Virus record (IMG/VR): IMGVR_UViG_3300032311_001250
Span: 1 to 64,000 of that record
DNA length: 64,000 nucleotides
Origin: a virus
Reading direction: 5' to 3' (one strand)
Position 1 is the first letter of the stretch. Each line of letters opens with the position of its first letter. The translations under genes were made by a program, and so were the position numbers. Below are positions 28,309 through 36,426 of the stretch, one piece after another. The notes below the pieces were generated by a model. The model did no database searches. It had not been told where the DNA came from and worked only from the letters and a program-made list of their open reading frames with translations.

Positions 28309-31300
28309 ATGGCAACAAAGCGCATTTACGTCACCAAAGATGCAAGCGTAGCTCTCCGCGATGGGACTGACTCTCTTGGCCAGGGGGCTGGAGACAACCT
28401 TGTTGTTGGGTATGGAACATGGCTCTATCGTAGCTTACTGTATTTCCCTGTTGACTTTACCGACATGACGGCGATTAGCTCCGCCACAATTACGTTGTTT
28501 GCCTATAGCCGGTCTGGGCAGACCAATGCTAACTGGGAATACGGCTCCGGTATGAGGATTAAGCGCCTGACCTCATCTTGGTCCGAGGGGACCAAGGGGG
28601 CAGACGGTATTTGGTGGAACAATAACGCAGTTGCTTGGGCCAACCAACCAAGCGCAACAACGAGCAACCAGGTTACAGATACATCAACGGTTGGAAATTC
28701 TCGCCCATCGCATGGAAAGGCATACACCTTCACGATTACGGATATCGTAAAGCAGTGGGCGCCATCTACAACAGTAACAGGCGGTGGAGATCAGACTAAT
28801 CACGGCATTCGATTGGAGATGGTCAATGAGACCAGCACAAGCCCTGACAGCATCGAGTTCTGCTCCCGCGAGGATAACTCGATCAACGGCGGGACCTCCT
28901 ATGACGCATATATTGACATTACCTACACGGCGGCGGTCTCTGTTACAAATCCCATCAATGCTGCGTCAGCGCCAACTTCCTCTAAAATTGCAACCATCGT
29001 CAATCTTGATGATGCGAACAACTGGACTGGTGCAACAAAGCTGGCAAGGCCGCAGCTTTCCTGGACATTTACCCCGTCAACGTCAACTCCTGCGGCTCAA
29101 GATGAATGGCGCGTTCGGATCTACAGCGCCTCGAGCGCTGGCAATACCATCTTTGACTCTGGCTGGGTAACCGATGGCTCGCATGCTGCGGATACATCTG
29201 TTGACATCCCTCTGAATATTTCTTCTTCTGGCGCCCCACATATGCCTGGCGGTTTGACCGCTACCGTTAGCAACGTCACCTGGTCATCTAACACGGCGAC
29301 CTATACCACCTCAGCGGCACACGGTCTTGATACCGGGATGTACGTCAACGTTACTGGGCTTAATGAGTCGCAGTTGAACATCTCTAACGCTGAAATTACC
29401 GTCACTGGATCTACCACATTCACAGCGACAGCTAGCTACCCAGGAGCAATCACTGGGACAAGCGGAACGGTTTCAACAATCTGGGCATCCGGGTATAAAG
29501 GACTGGTTAATAACACAAACTATTGGTGGACCATTCAAACCCGAGATGTAAACGGCCTTGAGGCAAGCGAATCGAGCCGAACACAATTTAAAGTACTCTT
29601 TTCTAATCAGCAACTTCAGTACGCATACCCAGGCGGAACAGCCTCAACTTTTGTTCATAACATTGGGTCAACTCCGGCTGGAACTTCAGTTGAGCGCCTG
29701 TACGGAACAACAAACACGACCGGTGCGACTCCGTCAACGTGGTATTCCTCGCTTTCTGAGGCGCTGACAAATCGAGGCAGTAACGCATATATTGTCGTTG
29801 CGGTTCGCATGGGCGTGCTCAATAACAGCAATACAGCAATTTCTGACCCAACAGTCTCTGGCCTTTCACTGTCTTATGTGGCTGCTGTGGCCCGAACTCC
29901 AGACAAGTGGGCAACAAGTTCTGCAAATATTACTGCTGGGCTTTCTGACGAGATTCGTCGGTTTGGTACCCAAGCAGCCAAGATTACGGCAGTAACTGCC
30001 GCCACGCATTCAATTAAGGCCTATCGGGCTTCATCTGGCGACGGCGTCGGGGTTGTTCCGAATACAAACTACACGTTCTCTTTCTATGTGTATGCGGGCA
30101 GTGTCTCTGGAACGATTACTGGAAAGGTATACGCTGGAAGCACTCTTCTTGCTACATCTGATGTTCACACGGCTTTCGATACCGACAATGAGGGCTGGCG
30201 ACGCATGTACGTCAGTTTCCATTCCGGAGGAAATACGTCAGTTGAGCCATATATTTATATTGATGCCACTGCGACCAACACGTCGTTCTATGTCGATGGC
30301 TCCATGCTTGAAGAGGGAACTGTTATCCGCTCGTACACTCCTGGCCTCGTCAACTCCCCCGCGCTAGTTGAAGGCGGAGGCATCCAGGTTGATGCAAGCA
30401 AGGGTGGAACGTTCCGACTACGTGGATCTGCTGGTTTACCACGAGATGTAATTCAACTTGGTTCTAACGGCCTTGATTTTGGAACAACAAGCCCTGTTTC
30501 TATTTATCAAACTGCAGATGGCAGCAATTCTCTAACCGTTTCTGGCGCGCTTTCTGCTACTAGCACTGTGTCGGGCGCAACACTTTCTGCAACTGGGGCT
30601 GTTTCTGGCGCAACACTTTCTGCAACTGGGACATTGACACTTGGCTCCTCAATTATCCATCAAGCGACAGACAACGTTCAAGAGTTCATAATTGCTGAAG
30701 CAGTATCACTGGCTGGACGTACAGCAAGCTTAGCTACCATAACCACTACATATGATCATCAGCTTCTTTCTGGTCAGCTTGTTACCGTAGCCTTAACGTC
30801 TGGACCAACCGGATATGCCGCGCTTAATGGGTCTTGGACTATTGCGGTAACTGGTACAACAACGTTTACCTATACGACTGGCACGAGCGGCACGATCACC
30901 TCTGGCGCGGCAGTCGGGACCGTTACAACAGTTGCTGCTGGTGTACAGCCACATGGACTTTATATTCCGACTGCCAAAGCCGTTGTGTTTGAGGGAACAA
31001 CAGATAATGTGCTGGAAACGTTCCTTGTTGCTGCTGAAGCAACCACCACAGACAAAACTATTACGCTTCCAGATGCCACTGGAACAGTTCAATTAACTGG
31101 GCAAACAATCACTCTTGGAACTGACTTAACTGGTAGCGTAACCCTGGCAAATGGCGCAATGACACTCAACGCTTCAGTTACCGACAATAGTCATAACCAC
31201 ACAAGTTCTACTATTTCTGGACTTGTACTTGGAACTGACGTTAGCGGAACGTATGTAGCCGGAATTACTGCCGGCACCGGAGTCTCTATTTCCGGAACTG

Positions 31301-31866
31301 CTGGTGCTGGATGGTCTCCAATTGTCTCTATTGGTCAGGCAGTCGCAACGACATCAAACGTCACGTTTGCCAACCTGTCAGCAACCGGAACAGTAACATT
31401 TACTACCCCAGGCACTGTGACGCTCGGAACGGTGGTGGGTGATAACGTCCGAATTACAAACTTGTATCAGACAACAACCATTACTAACTCATTTAACCCA
31501 CGCATGTATAACGGTTCTGGCGCATTCCCTTGGCGCTTCTTCTACGATACGTCGTCCGAGCGATTCAAAACCAACATTGTCTATATGGAAGACACCGACG
31601 CCATTCTTGACGTGAACCCGGTCTCCTACCACGACAAAGCCGACTACGAAGCAAACGGCGAGGAATCACCGCGACAATATGGTTTCCTTGCGGAGGATAT
31701 GGCCTCAAATCCAGAAGGTATTTCGTTCGTGGTGCATAACGGAGCGGATGCTGAAACAATTCAATATGAACGCCTTGTTGTGCCGTTGTTCTCGGCTATG
31801 CGCAAGCTTCGCTCGCGGATTGACGAGCTTGAAGCCAGGCTCGCAGAACTCGAAACCGGTGCCTAG
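28309..31866 (+). CDS. Tail fibre/spike with DNRLRE, FN3, CBM and S74 chaperone domains, 1,185 aa
   Basis: RBS GGAGA. Residues 1-205 match the DNRLRE/disaggregatase-related module (RIYVTKDASVALRDG, YRSLLYFPVDF, THGIRLEMVNETS-like ending). Then an FN3-like unit (about 210-310), a beta-barrel repeat (about 315-390), a CBM-like domain (about 530-690), a fibre shaft, a second barrel repeat (about 800-880), and more shaft. The C-terminus is a peptidase S74 intramolecular chaperone with S1082 and K1087 (SSERFKTNIV), ending in a coiled coil. S74 domains trimerise fibres and cut themselves off at that Ser-Lys dyad. Confidence 0.8.
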   Translation: MATKRIYVTKDASVALRDGTDSLGQGAGDNLVVGYGTWLYRSLLYFPVDFTDMTAISSATITLFAYSRSGQTNANWEYGSGMRIKRLTSSWSEGTKGADGIWWNNNAVAWANQPSATTSNQVTDTSTVGNSRPSHGKAYTFTITDIVKQWAPSTTVTGGGDQTNHGIRLEMVNETSTSPDSIEFCSREDNSINGGTSYDAYIDITYTAAVSVTNPINAASAPTSSKIATIVNLDDANNWTGATKLARPQLSWTFTPSTSTPAAQDEWRVRIYSASSAGNTIFDSGWVTDGSHAADTSVDIPLNISSSGAPHMPGGLTATVSNVTWSSNTATYTTSAAHGLDTGMYVNVTGLNESQLNISNAEITVTGSTTFTATASYPGAITGTSGTVSTIWASGYKGLVNNTNYWWTIQTRDVNGLEASESSRTQFKVLFSNQQLQYAYPGGTASTFVHNIGSTPAGTSVERLYGTTNTTGATPSTWYSSLSEALTNRGSNAYIVVAVRMGVLNNSNTAISDPTVSGLSLSYVAAVARTPDKWATSSANITAGLSDEIRRFGTQAAKITAVTAATHSIKAYRASSGDGVGVVPNTNYTFSFYVYAGSVSGTITGKVYAGSTLLATSDVHTAFDTDNEGWRRMYVSFHSGGNTSVEPYIYIDATATNTSFYVDGSMLEEGTVIRSYTPGLVNSPALVEGGGIQVDASKGGTFRLRGSAGLPRDVIQLGSNGLDFGTTSPVSIYQTADGSNSLTVSGALSATSTVSGATLSATGAVSGATLSATGTLTLGSSIIHQATDNVQEFIIAEAVSLAGRTASLATITTTYDHQLLSGQLVTVALTSGPTGYAALNGSWTIAVTGTTTFTYTTGTSGTITSGAAVGTVTTVAAGVQPHGLYIPTAKAVVFEGTTDNVLETFLVAAEATTTDKTITLPDATGTVQLTGQTITLGTDLTGSVTLANGAMTLNASVTDNSHNHTSSTISGLVLGTDVSGTYVAGITAGTGVSISGTAGAGWSPIVSIGQAVATTSNVTFANLSATGTVTFTTPGTVTLGTVVGDNVRITNLYQTTTITNSFNPRMYNGSGAFPWRFFYDTSSERFKTNIVYMEDTDAILDVNPVSYHDKADYEANGEESPRQYGFLAEDMASNPEGISFVVHNGADAETIQYERLVVPLFSAMRKLRSRIDELEARLAELETGA
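30574..30630 (+). repeat. 33-bp tandem repeat in the fibre shaft
   Basis: Two 24-bp identical blocks (30,574-30,597 and 30,607-30,630) at a 33-bp offset encode the 11-residue unit GATLSATG(A/T)(V/L)(S/T). A third, diverged unit precedes them. The identity indicates a recent slippage duplication lengthening the shaft. Confidence 0.7.
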
Positions 31867-31923
31867 ATCGAATGTTTACCGTATCCTTTCATTGCCGTAA
31901 AGGCATAACAAAGGGGGTATTCC

Positions 31924-32667
31924 ATGCGATACAAGGTAAAGTCCCAGCTCTATTCTGACGCTGAGGCAATTAAACAGGGAATCTTGGACGATTGTGGCCC
32001 GTCCTCTATGGCCGCAGCCGTGTCATGGGTGTTTCAGTACACCCCAGGTCACGATTTCAGCGCTTCCGACGGGGTTGCCGCTAAGGCAAAGGCAACCGGA
32101 AAGGTTGAGAAGCAGGGTGTTTCCGATAACGGTTCGTCACTTGGTGACCTTATCAAGACTGCCCGAGTTCTTGGGGCCGAAGCTCGGTTTGCCAAGAGCT
32201 GGGAGGATGTTGTGGCTTCTGCAAAAGCCGGATCGGCACTTGGCGTCTGGGTTCAGCAGCCAGTGGGTTTCCCGCCTGAGGTAGAGATCAGCGCTTGGCA
32301 TCGAAAGTGGGCCAAGTGGTGGGGCAAGGGTGGCGGCGGCTACAAGAAGGACCCAAAGCACCTTGGTGAGGGGTACGGCCACATGACCTCTGCAGCTTGG
32401 TGTGAGGATCATGGATGGCAGTGGGCATGCCCAACCCGAGAGGGCAAGGGAGCTGAGGAGTTTGGTGTTCAGGTAACTGAGGCCCAGCTTAAGGCCATTG
32501 CCGACAGCAAGCGTGTAAGTGGTTCTCACAAGGCGCCACCGCATGCGCATGTTATTATTATCTCAGCGCCAAAAGGCTGGGTTGCGCCTAAGCCTGCGGC
32601 AGCGCCGGTAGCCCCTGTGGCTCCTGCACCCGCTAAGCCGGCCAAGTGCCCAACTTGCGGTAAGTAA
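31924..32667 (+). CDS. Endolysin, papain-like (C39-type) peptidase
   Basis: 247 residues just before the holin. Candidate catalytic C24 lies in DDCGPSSMAAAVSW and H153 in GYGHMTSAAW, with D162 nearby. GVSDNGSSLGDLIKTARVLG follows the family pattern of N-terminal peptidase modules of actinophage lysins. After a Pro-Ala linker the protein ends CPTCGK, a half zinc-knuckle. No cell-wall-binding domain of a known type is seen. RBS AAAGGGGG. Cuts peptidoglycan stem peptides by family analogy. Confidence 0.75.
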   Translation: MRYKVKSQLYSDAEAIKQGILDDCGPSSMAAAVSWVFQYTPGHDFSASDGVAAKAKATGKVEKQGVSDNGSSLGDLIKTARVLGAEARFAKSWEDVVASAKAGSALGVWVQQPVGFPPEVEISAWHRKWAKWWGKGGGGYKKDPKHLGEGYGHMTSAAWCEDHGWQWACPTREGKGAEEFGVQVTEAQLKAIADSKRVSGSHKAPPHAHVIIISAPKGWVAPKPAAAPVAPVAPAPAKPAKCPTCGK

Positions 32668-32681
32668 TAGAAGGAGAAAAC

Positions 32682-33095
32682 ATGAGCGCCATTAAGAACG
32701 CGGTTCTTTGGATCATGGCTAACACGGGTATCGATGAGATGCTCTTGGAGGCCGCACGCGCCTTTATCGCAACGTCAATCGCCGTTGCGCTCGGTCTCGG
32801 CATCCCGCTGCTTGATATTTCAGGCAACGACTTCCGAACCGTGATCTCCGCCGGACTGGCCGCCTGCTTGCAGGTAGTCGTCCGCGCCCTGAACCCTGAG
32901 GATGCCAAGTTCGGCGTCGGCAAGGCGAAGGTCGCTAAGGCTGAGGAGAAGGCAGCTGCCGAGAGCACGGCTCACATTACCGGCAGCGCAATCGACACGG
33001 ATGGAGACGGAATTGCAGATGAGCTCGCTGGCAGCCTTGCCAACGAGGGTCATGCTGAGTTCCAGGATCTTGAGGACGACGGCCACAAGGGCTGA
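32682..33095 (+). CDS. Holin with C-terminal EF-hand-like loop
   Basis: 137 residues, two predicted membrane helices (about 26-45 and 53-70). Then comes a charged Lys/Ala/Glu tail holding DTDGDGIADEL (105-115), the calcium-loop consensus seen in EF-hand, dockerin and thrombospondin-3 repeats. It lies 15 nt after the endolysin stop with RBS AGGAG. Holin role from position and topology. Calcium binding is inferred. Confidence 0.65.
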   Translation: MSAIKNAVLWIMANTGIDEMLLEAARAFIATSIAVALGLGIPLLDISGNDFRTVISAGLAACLQVVVRALNPEDAKFGVGKAKVAKAEEKAAAESTAHITGSAIDTDGDGIADELAGSLANEGHAEFQDLEDDGHKG

Positions 33096-33112
33096 TCGTA
33101 ATCGGGTACAAT

Positions 33113-33152
33113 AAAAAAGAGGAGGGGTCCCGCGAGGCCCCTCCTCTTTTTT
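33113..33152. terminator. Bidirectional terminator between convergent operons
   Basis: A 15-bp stem (33,113-33,127 with 33,138-33,152) is A-rich on one flank and U-rich on the other. It can end both the late + operon and the minus-strand operon. The loop TCCCGCGAGG can add a few inner pairs. Confidence 0.9.
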
Positions 33153-33167
33153 ATGCCCTGCGGGCGA

Positions 33168-33344
33168 TTAGTCGTCTTCGCGCCAGCGAAGTGGTCCGGT
33201 AATAAGCCAGGCCCCAGTAAGAGCAAGCAGGATCGAGCCCACCACGTCGCGGGTCTCACCCTCCGGAAGTACAGCCCAGGCGATGGCCAAACCAAAGATT
33301 GTCCATCCACCTGCAATAATGTCGTTTACAGCGTTTTTAATCAT
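33168..33344 (-). CDS. Small two-helix membrane protein, 58 aa
   Basis: Sequence [20 protein letters not shown] then [21 protein letters not shown] and a second hydrophobic helix ([14 protein letters not shown]), ending RWREDD. The ATG overlaps the TGA of the upstream secreted-protein gene (ATGA). Its location beside endolysin and holin genes suggests a holin partner or antiholin. No family recognised. Confidence 0.6.
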   Translation of the reverse strand: MIKNAVNDIIAGGWTIFGLAIAWAVLPEGETRDVVGSILLALTGAWLITGPLRWREDD

Positions 33345-34825
33345 TTACGGATTCTCCTTGGCTTATCTCCACCGCCAGACGACGTTGGGCCGCCCCCACC
33401 GGTCGTTCGAGCAGTGCTTGCCGCGCTTGCAGCAGCTGCTGCAGCTTGGGCTACTTGTGTCACCACAACGGCTGCAACCACGACTGGAGCAGCTTTTTCC
33501 TTTTCCTCCGGCGAGAGGTCCTTGCCGAGATTGGTAATTGCAGTGACGGCTTTACCAACGTTTTCTACACTATCACCGAGTGTTTCGGCAATAGCTGCGG
33601 CAGCTTCTCCAATAGCCTCTGTCACAGCTCCCACAGCAGCGCCCGGATCAATTGGTCCAGGTGTGTCAGTAGGTACAGGGTTGGGATCAACAGAAGGGGT
33701 CGGAGATTCCGTAGGGGTGGCCGTTGGCTCGGGCGTCGGATCGGGTGTGGCAGACGGGGTCGGTTCATGTGTTACCTCCGGGCTAGGGCTGGGACGGGGC
33801 GTCGGAGACGGCGTCACAGAAGGCTCTGGCGTGGGGCTAGGAGCCACGCTAGGGCTTGGCGTTGGTGGTTCTGGTGTCGGAGTAGGGGTGGGGCTTGGCG
33901 TGGGCTCTGGGGTTGGCGTTGGAGTTGGCTCAGGTGTAGGGCTTGGGGTTGGCGGTGGCGGTGCTGGAACAAACACGGAAACGGCTACTGAGGCTGGTGA
34001 GTAAACGCTTAGGGTGTCATTGTCAGCCCTGACCCAGAACGTATACGTCTGATCTAGGCCGCCAGTAATAATAAAAACGTCGTTGTTAATGCCCATGTTG
34101 GTTTCGCCGGAAGCAGCGCCCCAGCCCACGAGATCCCCAGTGGTCCAGAACACCCCGTACCGCTCAATGTCGGTTCCGCTTGCCTCTGGGGCATTCCACG
34201 TGAGGTAGACGTTCCCATTGCTATAAACAGTAACCATTAAACCGGTTGGCGCGTTTAGGTATGGGTCAGGCACGGGCGTTGGGGTTGGCTCAGGAGTTGG
34301 CGTAGGCGTTGGCTCAGGAGTTGGTGTGGGAGTAGGCGTCGGAGTAGGCGGTGGCGTTGGTGTCCACGTAGCTGATGGCGTTCCTGGGGCAAGCTCGGCC
34401 GCAAAGTTGCTGATCAAATAGTAGTGATTGCCACCAAAGCGGTCAGCCGTTGGGTCACCGCAGCAGACGCCAGCTCGGACTCGATAATCGCCAGCGGGCA
34501 GGGAAATGCGAATCGTTGAAGCAAGTGAGTATCCGCCAGTGTGCTCCGTAAAGGAGTCGTCGTTGGCGGCAAGAAGCAACCCATTGCCATCATAGAGCCA
34601 AAGCATGGAGTCGACCGTTCCAGGGCACCAAGGAGATGTGGTGTTATCGCACAGGTCCGTCCAAAGGTGAAGTTCGCCCTGCTCCGGCAGATTAATCCAG
34701 AAATCCTGTGTGCGATTAACGTAATTGTTTTGGCTTCCAGAAACCGGTCCGGCAACAACACCATATACAAGCGTTGCAAAAATAAGCCAAAGGGTTGCGG
34801 CAATAGTGGCAAGCTTAGTACTCAT
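33341..34825 (-). CDS. Secreted Pro/Thr-rich protein with PPC-like and FN3 domains, 494 aa
   Basis: N-terminal hydrophobic segment (1-26) reads as a signal peptide or anchor. A PPC-like beta domain follows (about 30-147: [38 protein letters not shown]). Next are a PTPTPEP spacer, one FN3 domain (about 196-290: [20 protein letters not shown]), a second long PTP/PEP/PSP spacer, and an Ala-rich helical end with a hydrophobic stretch (about 450-475). It sits in a three-gene ATGA-coupled unit with two membrane proteins next to lysis. Possible cell-surface or superinfection-related product. Function not known. Confidence 0.65.
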   Translation of the reverse strand: MSTKLATIAATLWLIFATLVYGVVAGPVSGSQNNYVNRTQDFWINLPEQGELHLWTDLCDNTTSPWCPGTVDSMLWLYDGNGLLLAANDDSFTEHTGGYSLASTIRISLPAGDYRVRAGVCCGDPTADRFGGNHYYLISNFAAELAPGTPSATWTPTPPPTPTPTPTPTPEPTPTPTPEPTPTPVPDPYLNAPTGLMVTVYSNGNVYLTWNAPEASGTDIERYGVFWTTGDLVGWGAASGETNMGINNDVFIITGGLDQTYTFWVRADNDTLSVYSPASVAVSVFVPAPPPPTPSPTPEPTPTPTPEPTPSPTPTPTPEPPTPSPSVAPSPTPEPSVTPSPTPRPSPSPEVTHEPTPSATPDPTPEPTATPTESPTPSVDPNPVPTDTPGPIDPGAAVGAVTEAIGEAAAAIAETLGDSVENVGKAVTAITNLGKDLSPEEKEKAAPVVVAAVVVTQVAQAAAAAASAASTARTTGGGGPTSSGGGDKPRRIRK

Positions 34826-35007
34826 TTGCCCTGCCCTGCCATCCAGGCGACAAAACTACTGATGCCTGTAAGGCCAAGAATGCCAATAATGAATTTTGCA
34901 AGTCGGTAGGCACCACGAGTCTCTGCCATCTCAACACGCATGGCAGCAATTTCTCCCTCGATCTTGTCGAGGCGTTCAAGGATTTTGTCGACCTGGCTGG
35001 ACGTCAC
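34822..35007 (-). CDS. XhlA-like small membrane protein, 61 aa
   Basis: Coiled coil ([20 protein letters not shown]) followed by one membrane helix ([20 protein letters not shown]): the layout of haemolysin XhlA-type holin accessories. GTG start with a GGGG element upstream. The stop overlaps the next gene by ATGA. With the holin at 32,682 and the 58-residue protein it makes three candidate lysis membrane proteins. Confidence 0.65.
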   Translation of the reverse strand: MTSSQVDKILERLDKIEGEIAAMRVEMAETRGAYRLAKFIIGILGLTGISSFVAWMAGQGK

Positions 35008-35089
35008 ATCGGCACCCCATCATGCTATGCGCAAGTAAAATTGACAGGTGCAATATATGTGATGAAAGCTTAACGTTCAATAAATAAAA

Positions 35090-35119
35090 AGTCTGCCGGC
35101 AAAAACCGACAGACTCTTT
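35090..35119. terminator. Hairpin terminator
   Basis: AGTCTG-C-CGG / CCG-A-CAGACT with loop CAAAAA and one C/A mismatch, flanked by A-run and CTTT. It probably ends the minus-strand gene at 35,140 before the next unit. Confidence 0.7.
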
Positions 35120-35139
35120 AATACAAAACGATGAACTAA

Positions 35140-35316
35140 TTAATCGCTGATGCTTTTGAAGCTTACCGTTGTTGCTGGATAAACGTGCGCTTCCGGCTTT
35201 GTAAGCTCTGCAACTTGCTTTTGCAGCTGCTCAATCTGCGCGCGCAAGATATCGTTTTCAAGCGTAAGCGCGCCAATCTTGTAGATAAGCTGCTCAGTTG
35301 TTACTCGCTGTTCCAT
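35140..35316 (-). CDS. Coiled-coil peptide, 58 aa
   Basis: MEQRVTTEQLIYKIGALTLE continues into a leucine-zipper-like heptad run (LRAQIEQLQKQVAELTK) and a short tail. RBS AAAGGAG with 5 nt spacing. Last gene of the minus tail-fibre operon. A tail accessory or structural role is possible. No family recognised. Confidence 0.65.
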   Translation of the reverse strand: MEQRVTTEQLIYKIGALTLENDILRAQIEQLQKQVAELTKPEAHVYPATTVSFKSISD

Positions 35317-35318
35317 AA

Positions 35319-35483
35319 TTACTCCTTTGGCCTTGCTGTGACGTCTTCAATGACGTTCTGACACTGCCCGCAGTGTACCACAAAATCAATACCATCCTCT
35401 CGCTCGTATACGTTTGGAATGCCGCTTGCTGCGCACCCGTTCGTTTGGCAAATTGCAGTAATAATAAAAACAGTTTCGCTCAT
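35319..35483 (-). CDS. Zinc-ribbon-like protein, 54 aa
   Basis: Four cysteines (C12-x4-C17 and C38-x2-C41) around a beta core (FIITAICQTNGC, DFVVHCGQCQNVI) suggest one bound zinc. RBS GGAG 5 nt upstream. Encoded between the fibre gene and the coiled-coil peptide. Function unknown. Confidence 0.65.
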   Translation of the reverse strand: MSETVFIITAICQTNGCAASGIPNVYEREDGIDFVVHCGQCQNVIEDVTARPKE

Positions 35484-35492
35484 GGCTTCTCC

Positions 35493-36425
35493 TTATGTTA
35501 GCGGTACGGCGTTCAAACGGCCGTAATATGTGCTCACGGTAACGTTTGTAGTCGTTTGGGTGCGAACGCCCACCTTGCACACAACGGCGCTTGTGCCAAC
35601 AGATGTATAGACATCCATTCCGCTGACACTAGTTGAGTAGTTAATTCCGCTTTCAATGTTTACTGTTCGGACGTAAAAAAGGTTTGCGCCGTCAACGAAT
35701 ACTTGATAGATCATATATTGGTCAGTGTTTGTATTTGTTACGCATGCGGCGTTATAAGTGATTAGCCAGCGCTGGCCAACATAGTTTGGCGTAAAGGTTA
35801 CTGTGTGCCCGGAAATATCAGAGTACCCCGTGCCAACCCCCGTGGTATCAACTACGCTTCCGCCGTTGCTATAGCGTTGAGCCGTCATGCCGCTTTTAAT
35901 ATAACCCGGGACGGTAAGGTCTCCGTCGTTATCAAGAGTGAAAAGATTTGTTGTGTAGGCGTTGTTGATAATCTCAATTGCCCCAGAGGAGTTGAGCCTA
36001 AAGAACTTCTTTGGATTCGTTGCAGATCCATAAGTATTCTTAACATCAAGGAATCCGTGATAGCCAACACCGCCGCGCTGGTTATACCCAACGGCGTTAA
36101 TGCTCGCGGTATCGGTGGCTGTGGTGGTGTCTCCGCCTGTGGCAGTAACCTGACTAAAAGATGGCGTGCTTGAAGTAGCGATAGACTGAGGCAAACTTAG
36201 TGTCACTGCGCCGGTGCTAGCGCTGGCTGTTACCTGATCTGTAGTTCCCGTGATTGATGCTACGCCTTGATGCGCATGGTCCGACGCAGAGGCGGTTGCT
36301 GCTGATCCGGACGTCGCCGTTGAAGAAACTGCAGCTGGGGTTGAGCCGCCAATAGACGCGTTGGTTCCGGTTCCAGTTGCCGGAACCCATGCAGAGCCAT
36401 TCCAAACGTTTACTTGCTTACCCAT
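35493..36425 (-). CDS. Tail fibre / receptor-binding protein, 310 aa
   Basis: Begins MGKQVNVWNGSAWVPATG, an N-terminal adaptor pattern, followed by Ser/Thr/Ala-rich shaft (VSSTATSGSAATASASDHAHQG, SITGTTDQVTASAS). A globular C-terminal beta region follows (NYVGQRWLITYNAACVTNTN, NLFYVRTVNIESGINYSTSVSGMDV). Last fibre gene of a four-gene minus cluster. The C-terminal globule is the likely receptor-contacting part by analogy. Confidence 0.65.
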   Translation of the reverse strand: MGKQVNVWNGSAWVPATGTGTNASIGGSTPAAVSSTATSGSAATASASDHAHQGVASITGTTDQVTASASTGAVTLSLPQSIATSSTPSFSQVTATGGDTTTATDTASINAVGYNQRGGVGYHGFLDVKNTYGSATNPKKFFRLNSSGAIEIINNAYTTNLFTLDNDGDLTVPGYIKSGMTAQRYSNGGSVVDTTGVGTGYSDISGHTVTFTPNYVGQRWLITYNAACVTNTNTDQYMIYQVFVDGANLFYVRTVNIESGINYSTSVSGMDVYTSVGTSAVVCKVGVRTQTTTNVTVSTYYGRLNAVPLT

Positions 36426-36426
36426 G

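Noticed and set aside
26681-28310. Programmed frameshift joining the 26,681 and 28,309 genes
   Set aside because: The frames are -1 related, but the overlap is only a few bases with a stop just upstream and no slippery heptamer.
33153-34004. Long + strand frame of 283 codons, Gly/Val/Ser-rich
   Set aside because: It is the antisense of the Pro-Thr-rich secreted protein; low-complexity PTP codons create it, and it has no RBS or recognisable content.
35041-35075. TTGACA-containing promoter on the + strand
   Set aside because: No -10 box at 16-18 bp and no downstream + gene; the sequence is in a terminator-bounded gap.
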